NCBI GenBank assembly: GCA_019096155.1
Contig: JAHCVI010000003.1
Coordinates: 3,472,001 to 3,536,000 of the forward strand
Length of the DNA: 64,000 nt
Direction of reading: 5' to 3'
Origin: Staphylotrichum longicolle
Taxonomy: Eukaryota; Ascomycota; Sordariomycetes; Sordariales; Chaetomiaceae
Below the pieces are notes generated by a model. The model saw nothing but the letters and a program-made list of their open reading frames with translations. It made no database searches and had not been told where the DNA came from. Both the position numbers and the translations under genes were made by a program. Below, in pieces: positions 1 through 11,600 of this stretch. How positions within the stretch are numbered: the stretch's first letter is position 1; every line of letters starts with the position of its first letter.

Positions 1-7
1 CCTCACT

Positions 8-1597
8 CTAGAGGCCCTTGACCAGGCTGGGCAGCAGCACCTTGTTGTACTCCCACAGCACGGTCGAGAAACCGGCCGAGAAGGCCGCACCCGTGTACCA
101 CGTGTTGTGGCGGCCCTGGAGCGCATTCAGCTTCTGGACGAAACCGGCCCGGAGCTCGTCCGCGGTGACCTGCGCGTGCATGTGGCCGTGGTTGGCGAAG
201 ATCTCAAACTCGACCTTGCCGCCCTCGGACGCCGGGAGCGTGCCGGCCGCGATCATGGAGTCGATCGACTTGCCGATGAGCGCCTGCATGCTCTCGGTCG
301 TGTCCTCCGAGGTGCCGACCGCCGTGAACTGGAACAGGTCCGTGGTGCCGCCGAGGTAGTCGACGCGGCCCAGCTGCGGCGCGACGGGGAAGGCCGTGTA
401 GTTGTACGAGCCCGGCTCCGGCGTCCGGTCCGTGTAGGCGTTGAGGGTCTGCAGCGACGGGTGGCGGAGGATGCCCGCGTAGACGGTGGGGAACTTGAAC
501 TTGCCCAGCACCTCGGCCTCGGTCTTGTCGAGCGAGAAAGGCGCCATGTTCTCGGGAGTGGGCTCCATGGAGATGAGGAGGCGCTTGGCCTGGATGCACG
601 TCACCTTGTTGTTGGGGCCCTGCACCTTCAGCCAGACGCCCTTGTTCTGCCGGCTGGCCGTGATGACCGTGCTCGAGTACAGGACGTCGTCGCCGAGGAA
701 GTTGGCGACGCTCTCGAACAGGTCGTACAGGCGGCCCGAGGCCGGGACGGCCGCCGCGGCGGTGCCCAGCAACGCGCGAACCATGGGAACGCCCGACGCC
801 TGGATCACAAACAGTGTCGGCACGTGCATCGTGTCGCCGAGGCCCTGGGCCGTGGAATCCCAAATCTGCGGGACGGCAGCCTCGAGGTCGTACTTGTCGA
901 CGAACTCGCCAAACGGCATGAGCAGGTCCTCGGGGATATCCGCCGGCTCGGGGAAGTTGAGCAGGCCCGGGAGCACCATGTCCTCGTACTTCTCAATGGC
1001 GGCAAGGTACCTGCCGAGGGCAGCGTACATGTCGGCAGCCTCAGGCGCCGCGTAGTTGGGGACGGGCTTGCCGGTCTTGGTGTCGACATACTGGGCCGTG
1101 TTTGGGGTGAACGACATGGACCCGCTGGTGGACACGTTCATGCGCTTCGGGAAGTCGAAGGCATTCTTGTACTCCATCCACGCCTGGACACCGACGTTGA
1201 TCGCCTTGCCCGAGGTCTTGTCATTGTAGTAGTTGGTGTGGCCACCCTGGGATGGAGGTTAGGCGACAAGAACAATGGTGGTCAAGGGGTCAGAAACCCC
1301 ACGTGGGGGATCGCAAAGAGGACGGAGTGGAGAAGAGGAGGGGGGGGAGGGGAAGGCGGAAAGTCAACAAGACGAGTTGGTTGGACTCACAAGCTGGTCG
1401 GCTTTTTCTACAACGACGACACTCTGACCGTTGTCGCGCAGCCACACGGCGGCGTGGGCACCGGACGCACCGCCGCCAATGACTACAACGTCCCGAGTGA
1501 TAGTCTCCTTGCAGCCACCACACTTGGGGGTGACAACAGCCGCAGCGGTGGCTGCGAGCCCAAGGCCGAGGCCGACGTGCATGATCTGCTGACGCAT
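8..1597 (-). CDS. Secreted FAD-dependent oxidoreductase (flavin amine-oxidase / beta-cyclopiazonate dehydrogenase-like)
   Basis: Two exons, 1597-1391 and 1246-8, are joined across a 144-base GTGAGT...CAG intron in phase 0, giving 481 residues. I chose the ATG at 1597 because it opens a signal-peptide-like stretch (MRQQIMHVGLGLGLAATAAA). An in-frame upstream start at 1669 would put a non-secretory segment in front. The mature N-terminus carries a dinucleotide-binding motif, VVVIGGGASGAHAA, followed by an acidic strand end (VVVVEKAD) and GGHTNYY. This is the usual FAD ADP-binding layout of the NAD_binding_8 / amine oxidase fold. The C-terminal half keeps the YTGAAFSAGFSTVLWEYN block, typical of the flavin-closing region. 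The substrate cannot be read from sequence. Fungal relatives include secreted oxidases and beta-cyclopiazonate dehydrogenase, but no ergot or cyclopiazonate cluster lies nearby. The stop is 8 bases from the window edge, so the 3' end is not visible. Confidence 0.85.
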
Positions 1598-3671
1598 CGT
1601 GTTCCAAGAAATGCCACGAGGTGTGGTGCAGTGAATTCCAGGATACAACGGCACTGGAACGCAGCGCACGGTTGGGGAGGATTAGCGGAGATTTTAAGGG
1701 CAGAACAACAACCGGATTCCCCTTTTCCCACCACGGCTAGCTATCCGAGAGAACGTGGGCAAAACAACTGCCGACGACAACGTGGGATATGCCGGCCCCG
1801 TGGAACAATTATTGAAATTATCGACATGTTCGGTTCTCGGGGAATTCGTCAACGCGCGGCCTCAACCCCCTGCCAACACGCTGCCAACACACTGCCAACA
1901 CCTTGCGAACCGAACGACATTGAATATCCACCATATTGTGCAGGATCAGGGCCTGAATGCTGATGCAGGGGAGAATCTCACCTCGGACTGGGCAACTCCA
2001 CCCGGGCCGTTGGACCGCCCACTGCAGTTGGGGGCCAACGGGGCGAAGGATGCAGAGGAGATGACACCAGAGTCATGGTGAGCAAGGGGTATGGTTTATC
2101 GGGTCCACAAACAAACAAACCCCCAGAGCCACTTCACTCTGGGCGCCCCTGCGATCGACGATCACGATCGACAAACACGATTGACGACAGTGATCAGCGC
2201 TGGAGAAGCCCGCTGTTGCGCGGGGCAGACCAAACCCTTGGATGTTGAAGAAGTTATTCATATGTGTGTGTGGAAAACTAACGTTAGATCTCTACGTTCG
2301 TGGAGTACTGACAACGGTCAATACATGTACCCACTCCCCACAACAATGCAATTTCGAGCCTGGGTTACACTGGACTAGCTGGTTCAGCCGGCATACCCGG
2401 ACTCTGGAACGGACCCTGGGACGGGGCCCGGAAACCGGAACGGCACCCTGGCGAGGAAGGGAAAGCGCTCAAAGACTGAATTGCAGGTTCAGGAGGCTCG
2501 GTGTTCAGAAAACTCTGTCCCGAACCCCTGCGCGCCTGGAGACAGCAGCGTGGAGCACCGCCAGCGTAGGATTTCGTTTACGAATGCGCTAATGCTGCAT
2601 GCATGATACGAAAACCCCTTGCAAATCGGAGCAGCAACTGGATGCGGAGATTGGGTCGGATTTTGTCGCTTCAGCATCCAACATGCCAACAACCGCAGCG
2701 AAACCACATCCATGGGTCCCAGGTACCACGTTGCGTTCGGCACTCCTGAAATGGTTCCTGGTTCGGAATCCGGAAACTCCTCCTTCGACAGCGCATACGC
2801 CATCTTCAATGCGAAGAGAATCAAAGAAAACAGATTCAAGTTGGACGGCCTAGTCAAGACGCTTTCTATATCTTCCCGCTGCACCACAACACTGCCTTGC
2901 TGTTAGTCGAGACTTGAGGTGCTGCTCACGACCCAGGCCTTTAGTCGGGAGCTCATAGCCAAGAGAACAAAAAAATCGCGGAGCCGCAAGCAGTTAGAAC
3001 GCCCGATCGATGACTTCAAGTCCGGCCGCCGAGACCCCGTCGACGGAAGGCCCGGCACGCACCCGAGTCGTCGCTAGTTCGCCCGGGTCCACCTCTCGCC
3101 ACGCTAGGATTCCAATATGCATCCTCGAGGACTACGGTAGCTCGGTAGCTCTTTCGTCCGGCATCCACCTGCCTGCTTGAGGAGTAAATTGTCGCAGAAC
3201 TGCGACACTGCCAGACCAGGAGCCAGGGAATCGAATCCCTCAGAAGCTGCACATGGTTGCGTTGCGTTCTCGGCCGACCTCCCCCCTCCCAACCCAGCGG
3301 GCTGGAGACTCGCTTGTTGCCCCCATCAGATCCCTTTCTGCATGCAGGACATGGAAAAAAAGAAAAAGGAATTGGAGACGCGAGGAGTGTCACGGCGGTC
3401 CACCGTCAGCACCCTAACCTGATCCTCGAAATCACACTTTCCAGAAAACCCCACCGCCCTCCCATCCCCTACCTCGTCCTCCCTGACCCGAGCGAGCGGG
3501 AGATGGGCTGGGCGCCGATATTGCACTCTGTCAAACATTAGTCCGGGGAAAATGCTGCTGCTCGACGAAGCGGTGATCCTCATCTAAACAGCGTCTCCGA
3601 GTCCCGAGTCCCCCCTCGTGGTTCCAGCCAGTCTTTTTGCTCGGCCGAATCCGCCCGCCCATCGACCGAGG
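1598..3671. other. Intergenic region between divergent FAD oxidoreductase and rhodopsin-like gene
   Basis: About 2 kb with no recognisable protein or RNA gene. It should contain the promoters of both flanking divergent genes. It holds a short three-unit tandem repeat at 1870-1902. A T-arm-like palindrome sits near 3226-3241 but is not part of a tRNA. Open frames here have no domain and no coding character that I can recognise. Confidence 0.6.
1870..1902. repeat. Three-copy 11-bp tandem repeat
   Basis: Three consecutive 11-base units of CTGCCAACAC followed by one variable base (g, a, c). The repeat lies about 270 bases upstream of the FAD oxidoreductase start. Function is unknown. It could be replication slippage or a repeated factor-binding site. 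Confidence 0.8.
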
Positions 3672-5224
3672 ATGGATCCGCCGACGTCAACGACTCCCGC
3701 GAGCTACCCGCCGGAATATGTCAACGCCAGCAACGCGGGCCGGATCGTCGGGGTCGTGGGCGCGTTCCACTTCATCGCGTTTGCGTTTGTCTCGCTGAGG
3801 GTGTATGTCCGGCTGTTTATGGTGCGGGCGTTTGGGGTGGATGACGGGCTGATCGTGCTGGCTTGCGTAAGTTCCTTCCGTTCCGGGGCAGGTTCTGTCA
3901 AATGGTTGATGGGGGAGGATGGAAGGCTGACTAGATACGTTATGTCTGAAGGCGCTCGCGCTCGGGTCGTGGATCTGCCTGGTCCTCCAGATCCCGTACG
4001 GCCTCGGCCGCCACGGGCCGGTGGTGTCGGTGGCGGACCGGACAGCGTTTGAGCACATTGGTTTCTGGAAGACGGTCTTTTCGGACGGCGTGGCGATGGG
4101 GTTGCTGAGGGTGTCGATGGCGATCAGTCTGCTGCGGCTGAAGAGCGATCTGAAGTGGTATCGCTGGTCGCTGTTTGCTGTGGTCGGTGAGTTGCTATCT
4201 CTCTGGTTTGCGTCTGATTTGTGCCCTGGATGCTGACTTGCGTGGGCAGTTTTTGTCGTTGCCTACTCGATTCAAGCTGTTGCTTGGCTGTTTGTCTACT
4301 GCGTGCCGTATTCGGGGTGGTGGGAGTTTCAATGGCTCAATCCGTTTGACCCGCGCTGCAAGAGTTTTACTGTGTTTGTCAACCTCACGTATTGGAACAT
4401 CGGTGAGCTCCTTCCCCTTTCCCCCTCTTTACATATCTCTACTTGTTCTGACGCAACCCAGCTTGCAACATCTTCACCGACGTGGTTTTGGGAGCTCTGC
4501 CCGTTCCAATCATCTGGAGTCTCAAAATGAAACTCCGGCTCCGGCTCTATGTAATCGGCATTCTCAATCTGGGATACCTGTACGTGTTGTGAACATCGCG
4601 GCAGCAACCTGGACTAACATTTTTTTTTAGTTCCGTTCTCATGGGCATTCTCAAAGCCATCTACATGCTCACGACGGGCGGCAGCCCGGACACGATCTTC
4701 GACTACTGGGTTCACTTTTGGCAAAAGTAGGTTTGAAAACTCACACCGGAGGGTAACACGAGCCATGGCATGCTCACATGTATTCTGCTCGCAGTCTCCA
4801 GCTCAATCTCGGCATCATCGCGGCCTGCGCGTCGTTCCTCAAACCGCTCGTCGGACGGCTCCTCAAGATCAACAGCTCGGTCGGCTACTCGTACCCGAGC
4901 GGACCATACGCGCGCAGCGGGCGCACGCCGATGGGCGCGGGGACGATCGGTAGCAAGTACCCCAACAGGAGGCGGGGCGACCGGAGCCACCAGGACCTGG
5001 ACGAGTTCGAGCTGCACACCAAGAACGGGGACAACCAGGTGGTGACGAGGGTGCACGCGGCGTCGCCGGTGGGCGCGTCGCAGGACTATTCGTCGGCGGA
5101 GGCGGTGGATGCGGTGCCGTCGGACTCGAACAGCGAGGAGATTATCTTGCAGAAGCAGGACAGCGCCAAGGGCCGGGGCATTGTCATGACGAGAGATGTC
5201 ACGGTGCGGTATACCAACAAGTGA
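3672..5224 (+). CDS. Seven-helix integral membrane protein, fungal rhodopsin-like (SAT4/PTH11-like) family
   Basis: Six exons (3672-3866, 3952-4186, 4250-4402, 4462-4579, 4631-4726, 4795-5224) have good GT...AG borders and join in frame to 408 residues. The product has an extracellular-type N-terminus and seven hydrophobic segments. The family hallmarks are a VDDGLIVLAC segment at the start of helix 2, a Cys/Tyr/Trp-rich loop (YCVPYSGWWEFQW) between helices 4 and 5, NIFTDVVLGALPVPIIW in helix 5, and FWQNLQLNLGIIAACASFLK in helix 7. A hydrophilic C-terminal tail of about 120 residues, probably cytoplasmic, follows. These are features of the Pfam fungal rhodopsin domain, whose members are proposed receptors (Pth11-like), although most are functionally unassigned. 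I chose the ATG at 3672 rather than the in-frame codon at 3618 because homologous proteins begin with a short polar leader before helix 1. Confidence 0.88.
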
Positions 5225-6468
5225 CAGAGCCAGGCTGTCGCATCATGGCCAACAGAACAGTGGTCGGTCGGGAAAAGAAAAGGGTGCATTTTTTTTGTAT
5301 ATATGGATAGACTCGGCTATATATGGGGACTCGGTATAAAGGGACTGTTTCATGCTCGTGGTTGTCCACTTGCCGGCTTGTTGCCGTTGTGACTCGTGAG
5401 GTTGATGGACACAAGACTTCGAGGGAATCGAGGCAGACGACGTGGGTTTGAAAGTCTTTCAGGATCAAGAGAACTCCACACATGTACTGCCACTGATGCA
5501 GTTAGATACAGTGCCACTCAAGACCTTGGGTTTTATTGAAATTCTGGAGGTCCAAACGTGGACTTGACATGAGACAACGCAGTTGATCAATGCGAGGAGG
5601 GATGTGGTGGAAAGGGGGTTTGAAGGACCAGGGTTCGGGTTAGCGACGCTGTCTGATTGCCACATGCTCATCGTCACCGTCCTTTGTTTTCTGGGGTTTC
5701 TGGGCTTTTGTGCCTCATGGCAGACTCGGCACACCGAGGTGGCCCACAATTTTCTCCGGCTTACGGTAGTCGCCAGCGATAACGTTAACCCTGACGATGG
5801 CAACTGTCTTTCGTTGGTCGGCAATTCAAGCCACAGCAACCGGCGGCCTCTTCTCTTGCGTGTTCTTTTTGATGGAGCTGATGTTTGAGGCTCAGCCTCA
5901 CAACCCAATTGCAACCGCATCGCGTGGGAAATGCCAGCTGATTGGCCGAGCGCCCTGGCTCCCCAGCGCCCTGGCCTTAAGGGTCTTAGCGGGTAGGCCT
6001 TAACCAGGCTTGCCAGGGCCTAGCAGGCAACCCAGCGGTTTATCTTGCAGCGCGGTGAGCTGCTGCGCCACAGACGCGCAGAAGGAAGCAGAGGGCTCTT
6101 TCAACGTCAACCGACATTTCATTCCATTGTGGACACCTCACTCAACGAGTGAACTCTCACGCTCACAAGTTACAACTGCCCTCTTGAATATCCGCATCCG
6201 GTGCCAGTGCAGTGTTGTCTTTCACAGAATATTGGATTTGGGGGTCCATCGGATTGATTGACGCAGGGAATCCCGGCTCTCCCAGCGCTCCATCGGATTT
6301 CAGGCATCCACGCCTCTCGGAGCCCACCCCGAACACGGGGACGGACGGTAGAACCGCACCTCGCACAAGGGCAAGCCAAGCCGGGCCCGGCACGCACCCG
6401 ACCACTGCCGTAGCCCATCGCAGTCGGACGCCCATCCATCCGCCATCCGCCGTCCGCCATCCGCAGCC
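5225..6468. other. Intergenic region
   Basis: About 1.2 kb. It holds the 3' end of the rhodopsin-like gene and the promoter and leader of the next gene. I see no supported gene or RNA. Short duplicated words around 5950-6030 (ccctgg, taggcctta) are not a clear repeat. Confidence 0.5.
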
Positions 6469-7926
6469 ATGGGCACCCCACAGACGCCCGCGCTGGAGGA
6501 GAAGATGCGCCTCCAGGACCATCTCTCTCTCCAGCAGCAGCAACAGCAGCAGTCCCCAGCAGCTTCCCAAAGCCGCAGCCCCGCCTCCGGAAGCAACACC
6601 GTCCCCATGACCGAGGAAGAACTCGAAGCCTCCCCCCTCCAACCCCCTTACTCCCCGTCCCCCTCCCATTCCCAACAGCAACAGCAACAGCACAACAACC
6701 ACACCAACAACCCCCTCTCCCCTCCCCGTCTACACCACCCCCGCCCTCGCTCCCCGACTCCACCCCCTTACTCGGGCCCCTCCACCCGGCCCAGGAACCC
6801 ACCCCGTCCCCCTCCTCCCCTCCCGCGGACCTGCACAACCCCAAGCCCCCGCCGCGCTACCCGGGCCTGCCCCTCCTCGACTACCGCCTCTACCACCCGG
6901 CCCTCTTCGACCTGTCGGCCGACAAGGTGACGATCAAGTCCTCGGTGCCCTACCTCTCCACCAGCGCCGACGCCCTCGTCGCCCTCGTCCGCCAGCAGGC
7001 GACGGTCCCGCCCAAGCCGCAGATCCACGTCGTCGGCCGCCGCGGGAGCAGCCCCACCAGCGGGCGCGTCGACTTCTCCATCAAGCTGAACCTGATGGCG
7101 CTGCTGGTGCCCGAGGACCCGCGGCAGCGCATGGACTACCTGCGCTGCGTGGGGCCCGGCGAGGTGGCGTTCCGCGGGGGCAGCAAGCCGTCGACGGTGC
7201 CCGAGGTGGAGGGGGACGGCGGGCTGGAGGCGTGGGCGGCGCGGTTTGTGGCGGACGGGGCGAGCGTGAAGCAGTTCGTGCTGGAGAGGGCGGTGGTGAA
7301 TTTGGATGTGGATTGTACGTTTTTTCCCCCCTTTTTTTATCTGTCATGTTTGCGTGATGTGGGTTTTCGGAAGGGCCAAGTGTGACTGACTGTGTGCGTG
7401 CGTGCGTGTGTGTGTGTGCATAGGGCTCGAAGGGCAGATCAGGAGCCTTGTCGTCGGCATGCGGTACCCGGGCACGGTGGCCGTGTCGTTCCCCGTCACG
7501 CACTCGCGGGTGGTGGTGCAGAACCCGGACCGGGTCAACAAGTTCATCACGAGCGTCACGGGCTTCTTCGCCGGCAAGCGCAAGTACGAGGTGGTCAAGG
7601 CCGTCTGGCCGTTTGCCACCATGCCGAGGGGCGGGGAGCCCGGCTCGCGGCGGTGCGCGGTGCAGAGCGAGGAGGTCTGGTGGAGGGAGTGGAAGGGGTC
7701 GATTCGGCATGGTATGTTTTTTGCCTCTCTATCTGTTGCGGGTCGTGCCTGTTTCATCTACAATTTTTGACTCTTGTGTTGTTGGGCCCGCACGCTGACT
7801 GGAACAGCAATCGCGACGAAACGACATGGCTGGGTCACGAATGAGGACAAGCTGGAGGCGCTCATGGAGGGAACGCCGTCGACGACACCCGAGAACGTGG
7901 ATTGGGGCCCGGACGGGACCTCGTAG
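6469..7926 (+). CDS. Conserved fungal protein of unknown function (frame break in N-terminal part)
   Basis: Three exons: 6469-7314, 7424-7711 and 7808-7926, with borders GTACGT...TAG and GTATGT...CAG. The ATG at 6469 has a purine-rich start context (gccATGG) and opens a Gln/Pro-rich N-terminus (EKMRLQDHLSLQQQQ). The globular part starts near LPLLDYRLYHPALFDLS, runs through QIHVVGRRG and RVDFSIKLNLMALLVP, continues in exon 2 with LEGQIRSLVVGMRYPG and VVQNPDRVNKFITSVTGFF, and ends with KRHGWVTNEDKLEALMEG. The globular part is in a different frame from the ATG. The frame must change between about 6690 and 6730 in a C-rich stretch, where one missing base would give a continuous product of 417 residues. 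No splice pair with the needed length fits. The downstream exons read like a family found across filamentous fungi. I know no function and see no membrane segment. Confidence 0.7.
7394..7421 (+). repeat. GT microsatellite inside an intron
   Basis: A (GTGC)n/(GT)n run occupies the 3' half of the intron 7315-7423 of the preceding gene and ends directly at the TAG acceptor. It replaces the usual pyrimidine tract. Confidence 0.8.
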
Positions 7927-8643
7927 GGGTGTGAACGTCTATTGGGTTTGAGTTGCCGCTCATAGCGTTGGAGTTTTGGGATTGGCCAGCGGAGATTGGA
8001 TATCTGTGGTCTGTAATGTTTACTCTTCCTGTGGCTTTCTTTGCATCTCTCCGTCTCTGCGTCTCTGAGCACACAGTCTGAAGGTTTGAGAGGGAATGCA
8101 CTGTATGGATACAGGTTATCACACTGTAGTTGTGCACCAAGCCAGCATCTTCTTCCGTTTGTCACTCATTCGTTTTTTGGACCGATTTCGTCTCTTGAAA
8201 TTCAACTCGTGGGCAGCCCAATTGTCCGTATTTTTGAATTTCAGGGGTACGTGAGTCTCAACTCCCCTGTGCATACATGAGTCACCCGGGGACAGGCTCT
8301 GGACATGGGCCGATTGGGGTATGACAGCACGCCGAGCACTCAGCCCCAGCCTCATCCCGTCCCCATGGTTGCGGGGAAGAGAAGGTCAGCATCAAGGGGG
8401 ATCGTTCATTGAAGGAGATCACAACAATCTCACCCATATTTTTTTTAAAAAATACAAAACAGACGCTTTTTTCATTCATCATTCCAAGTTTACTTTTCTT
8501 TCATCACCGTTTATTTTCTTTTCCGCCCAAACAAAGACTTGAGCTCACCTCATCCCACTCTCGTCTCGCACCTTAACCCCGATAAACAACAATAACAGCA
8601 ACAACAACCCCATCTCCCAGCATTAGAGTCCACAAAAAGAATA
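7927..8643 (+). promoter_or_regulatory. Intergenic region with CAA-rich leader of the RNA-repair gene
   Basis: About 0.7 kb between two genes on the same strand. The last 120 bases are a T-rich block (8440-8520), then a CAA/ACA-repeated, G-poor leader (8585-8640) immediately before the ATG at 8644. This is typical of unstructured fungal 5' leaders. I see no TATA box that I would call with confidence. Confidence 0.45.
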
Positions 8644-11600
8644 ATGGCGGAAGCGGAACCAACAACCCCCTCACGGATCTCATTCTCCCTCACCTCCCAC
8701 GACACAGCCCTCGCCCTCATCCCCCCCCCACCTCTGGCCCCGCCTCGACCGTCTCCGCGCCCTCTACGACAAGGCCTACCCCAAGTGGCCGCCCCACGTC
8801 AACCTCGTCTACCCCTTTGTCCGGCCCGAGTCGCTCGCCCCGGCCGTCGAGGCCATCGGCGCGGGGCTCGGTGCGGTCTCTCGTCGTCGGAAAGATGGGA
8901 GAGTGACGAGATGCGGATGCAGATGCAGATGCGTCTGGGCGGTGTGGGTGTGTTTCAGCACCGGAGGGATAATACGATTTATCTGACCGCCGCGGGGCCC
9001 GAGGATGGGGAGAAGGAGTTGGAGAGGTTGAGGGGGTTGGTGCTGGGTGCGCTCGGGGCGAATGATGGCGAGGATGGAAAGGAGAAAAGGGGGAAGGGGA
9101 AAAAGGGGTACAAGATGCACCTGACGGTGGCGCAGAGCGAGGATGTGAACTGCGCGGCGCACAAGTTCCTGGTGGAGAAAGTTGGGCTGGTGCCGCGCGT
9201 CGAGTGGAGGGTCGGGGAGCTGGCGGTTTTGGTGAGGGAGCGCGGGGCCAAGGGGGAGAGTGTGATGCGGTTGTGGGGGACGGTGGGGCTGGATGGGAGG
9301 GTGGAAAGGGTCGAAGAGTTGGGGGCGTTTTATGACGGGTTGGGTGCGGTGAGGAACGAGGGCACCGTGGAGGACGAAGGGGAGGAGGGAGAGGAGGCGG
9401 CGGCGGAAAGGGACCAGCTGCAGAGCGGGATGCCGTTTTACTTTGAGGAGGAGACGGAGCGGTGGGTGTCGTTTGCGGCGTCGACGCTGGAAACGGAGCG
9501 AGAGGAGCGGACGTCGCTGACCGTCGCGAGCTACAACGTCCTGGCCGAGTTTGAGTGGCCCGCGTCCGAGGCAAGGTATCCGCTGCTGGTCAAGAACATT
9601 CTCGCAGAGAATGCAGAAGCAGACGTCCTGGTGCTACAGGAAGTCACCGACGGCTTCCTCTCGTACCTGCTAGGCGATGAGCAGATCCGGGACGCCTACT
9701 CCTTCTGCTCCCATGGACCGCCCAGTCAAGATGACATCGAGCCGCTGCCAAACTACCTCAACATCGTCGTGTTGAGCAAGACTGCTTTTGACTGGGAGTA
9801 TGTCTCGTTCCACAGGAAGCACAAGGGTGCGGTCGTGGCATGCTTCAAGGATATCGGGCGGTTTGAGGGGAACAGGTTTCTCCCTGTCGTTCTTGCCGCC
9901 GTCCATCTCAGCCACGGCCTCACCGATGGAGCGGTTGCCGCCAAGAAGGCAGACATCAAGCGGATCACGGGATACTTGTCGGAGATGTATCCCAAACACC
10001 CCTGGATTCTTGCGGGCGACTTCAACGTCACAACATCATCCGCCTCGATTGACGCGGCGCTCAAAAAGAAGACCATCTCAGATCTGTCGGCCACTCATCT
10101 CGCGAGCCTCGACAAGCTGTTTGCTGAGGTCAAGCTGGACGACGCCTGGAGAACCGCCGTGGCAGACGGAGATGAGTCGGACCTCGACAGCGACGAACTC
10201 AACGGAGAACAGGGCGCCACCTGGGATCCTACTGCAAACGGAATGGCTGCTGCTATGGCTGCGGGCGGCGGTAACACGCGGCCCCAGCGATACGACCGGA
10301 TTCTTGTTCGTGGCGAGGGCCTTCTCGAGGTTTCCAAGTTCAACATGTTCGGCTTCCTGACCGAACAAGGAGACGCCCGTGGCTCGGATAAGTTTGCGAG
10401 CGACCACTGGGGCATCAGATGCACCCTAACTGTTGGAAGCTCTGCGGACAAGGCCGAGGGCCCATCTGAGGAGATTGCCAGCCTTGTGGTGCCTGTTCAT
10501 CTGAAGGAGGCGCCAGAGCCGCTCTCTCAAGAGGGGAGCGTGGAGGAGGCTCTGATTGAGCTTGGAGTCATTCCCAGCGAAGAGGAAGCCTCCAAGCGGG
10601 AGACGGCGCTGGACCTCCTCAAGAGCGTCATTCTCGACGCACCGGCCGCTGAGATTGCAGGCTCAAGGGTGCAACCGGCAGTCGTTGTGGTCCCTGTTGG
10701 GTCATACGCCCTCGACGTCTGGACCTCCTCCTCGGACATTGACGTCCTGTGCATCGGCCCATTCAGCACCAACACCTTCTTTGCCCTGGCTTCCCAGCGC
10801 CTGCGCAAGGCGGCCGCTCAGGGCATCAGGATCCTGCGCCGGGTCAAGGCCCACACGGGCACCATGCTCGAGATCGAAGTCCACGACATTAAGATGGACC
10901 TGCAATACTGCCCCGCAACCTCCGTGGCCGAGCGCTGGCCCGCCGTCCTCCGCACGCCGCCCTCGGACCCCATCTGGTCCCTCTCCGCCCCGACCCTCTC
11001 CAAGCTCAAAGCCATCCGCGACATCGACTACCTCCGCCGCTCGATCCCCGACCTCGCCACCTTCCGCCTCGCCCACCGCGCCATCAAGACCTGGGCCAAG
11101 TCCCGCGGCATCTACTCCGCCCGGTTCGGCTTCCTCTCCGGCATCCAGATCTCCATCCTCCTCGCCCGCGTCCACAAGCTCCTCGCTCACAACAACCCCG
11201 GAACCCCTCCCTCCGCAGAAACCCTCCTCGCAACCTTCTTCACCCACTACGCCGCCTTCCCCTTCCACACCCACCTCGCCTTCGACCCCTTCTTCCACCG
11301 CGCCCGCATCCCTTATACCCGCACCACGCGCGAACCGCTCGCAATCCTCGGCTTCTTCCCACCGACCCTGAACACGGCCCTCGCGGCGTCCATCCCGTCC
11401 GCGCAGACCCTGGCCGCCGAGCTGCGCCGCGCCAGCGACGCGCTCACCACCACCTCTACTATCCCTTCCTCTTGGACGGCGTTCCTGTCCGCGCCGGCGG
11501 CCGCGGCCGACTTCTTGGCGGCGCACAAGACCTTTGTCAAGCTCGACGTGCAGTACTGGGGCCTCGGCCTCGCGCGCGGCGCGCAGCTCCTCGGCTGGGT

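Noticed and set aside
107..1963. 618-codon open frame on the + strand
   Set aside because: It is the antisense of the FAD oxidoreductase, Arg/Val-rich with no domain. The minus-strand gene explains the region.
3200..3260. Possible tRNA (GGGAATCGAATCCC-type T-arm)
   Set aside because: The T-stem has mismatches, and no acceptor, D or anticodon arm can be paired at the right spacing on either strand.
6601..6794. Intron that would repair the frame of the unknown-function gene
   Set aside because: The 194-base length fits the frame, but the donor is GTCCCC and it would remove coding-like sequence. A one-base error is simpler.
8903..8958. Intron repairing the 2H domain frame
   Set aside because: The donor GTGACG is weak and there is no branch site. 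The sequence inside (MQMRLGGVGVF) looks like family coding sequence.
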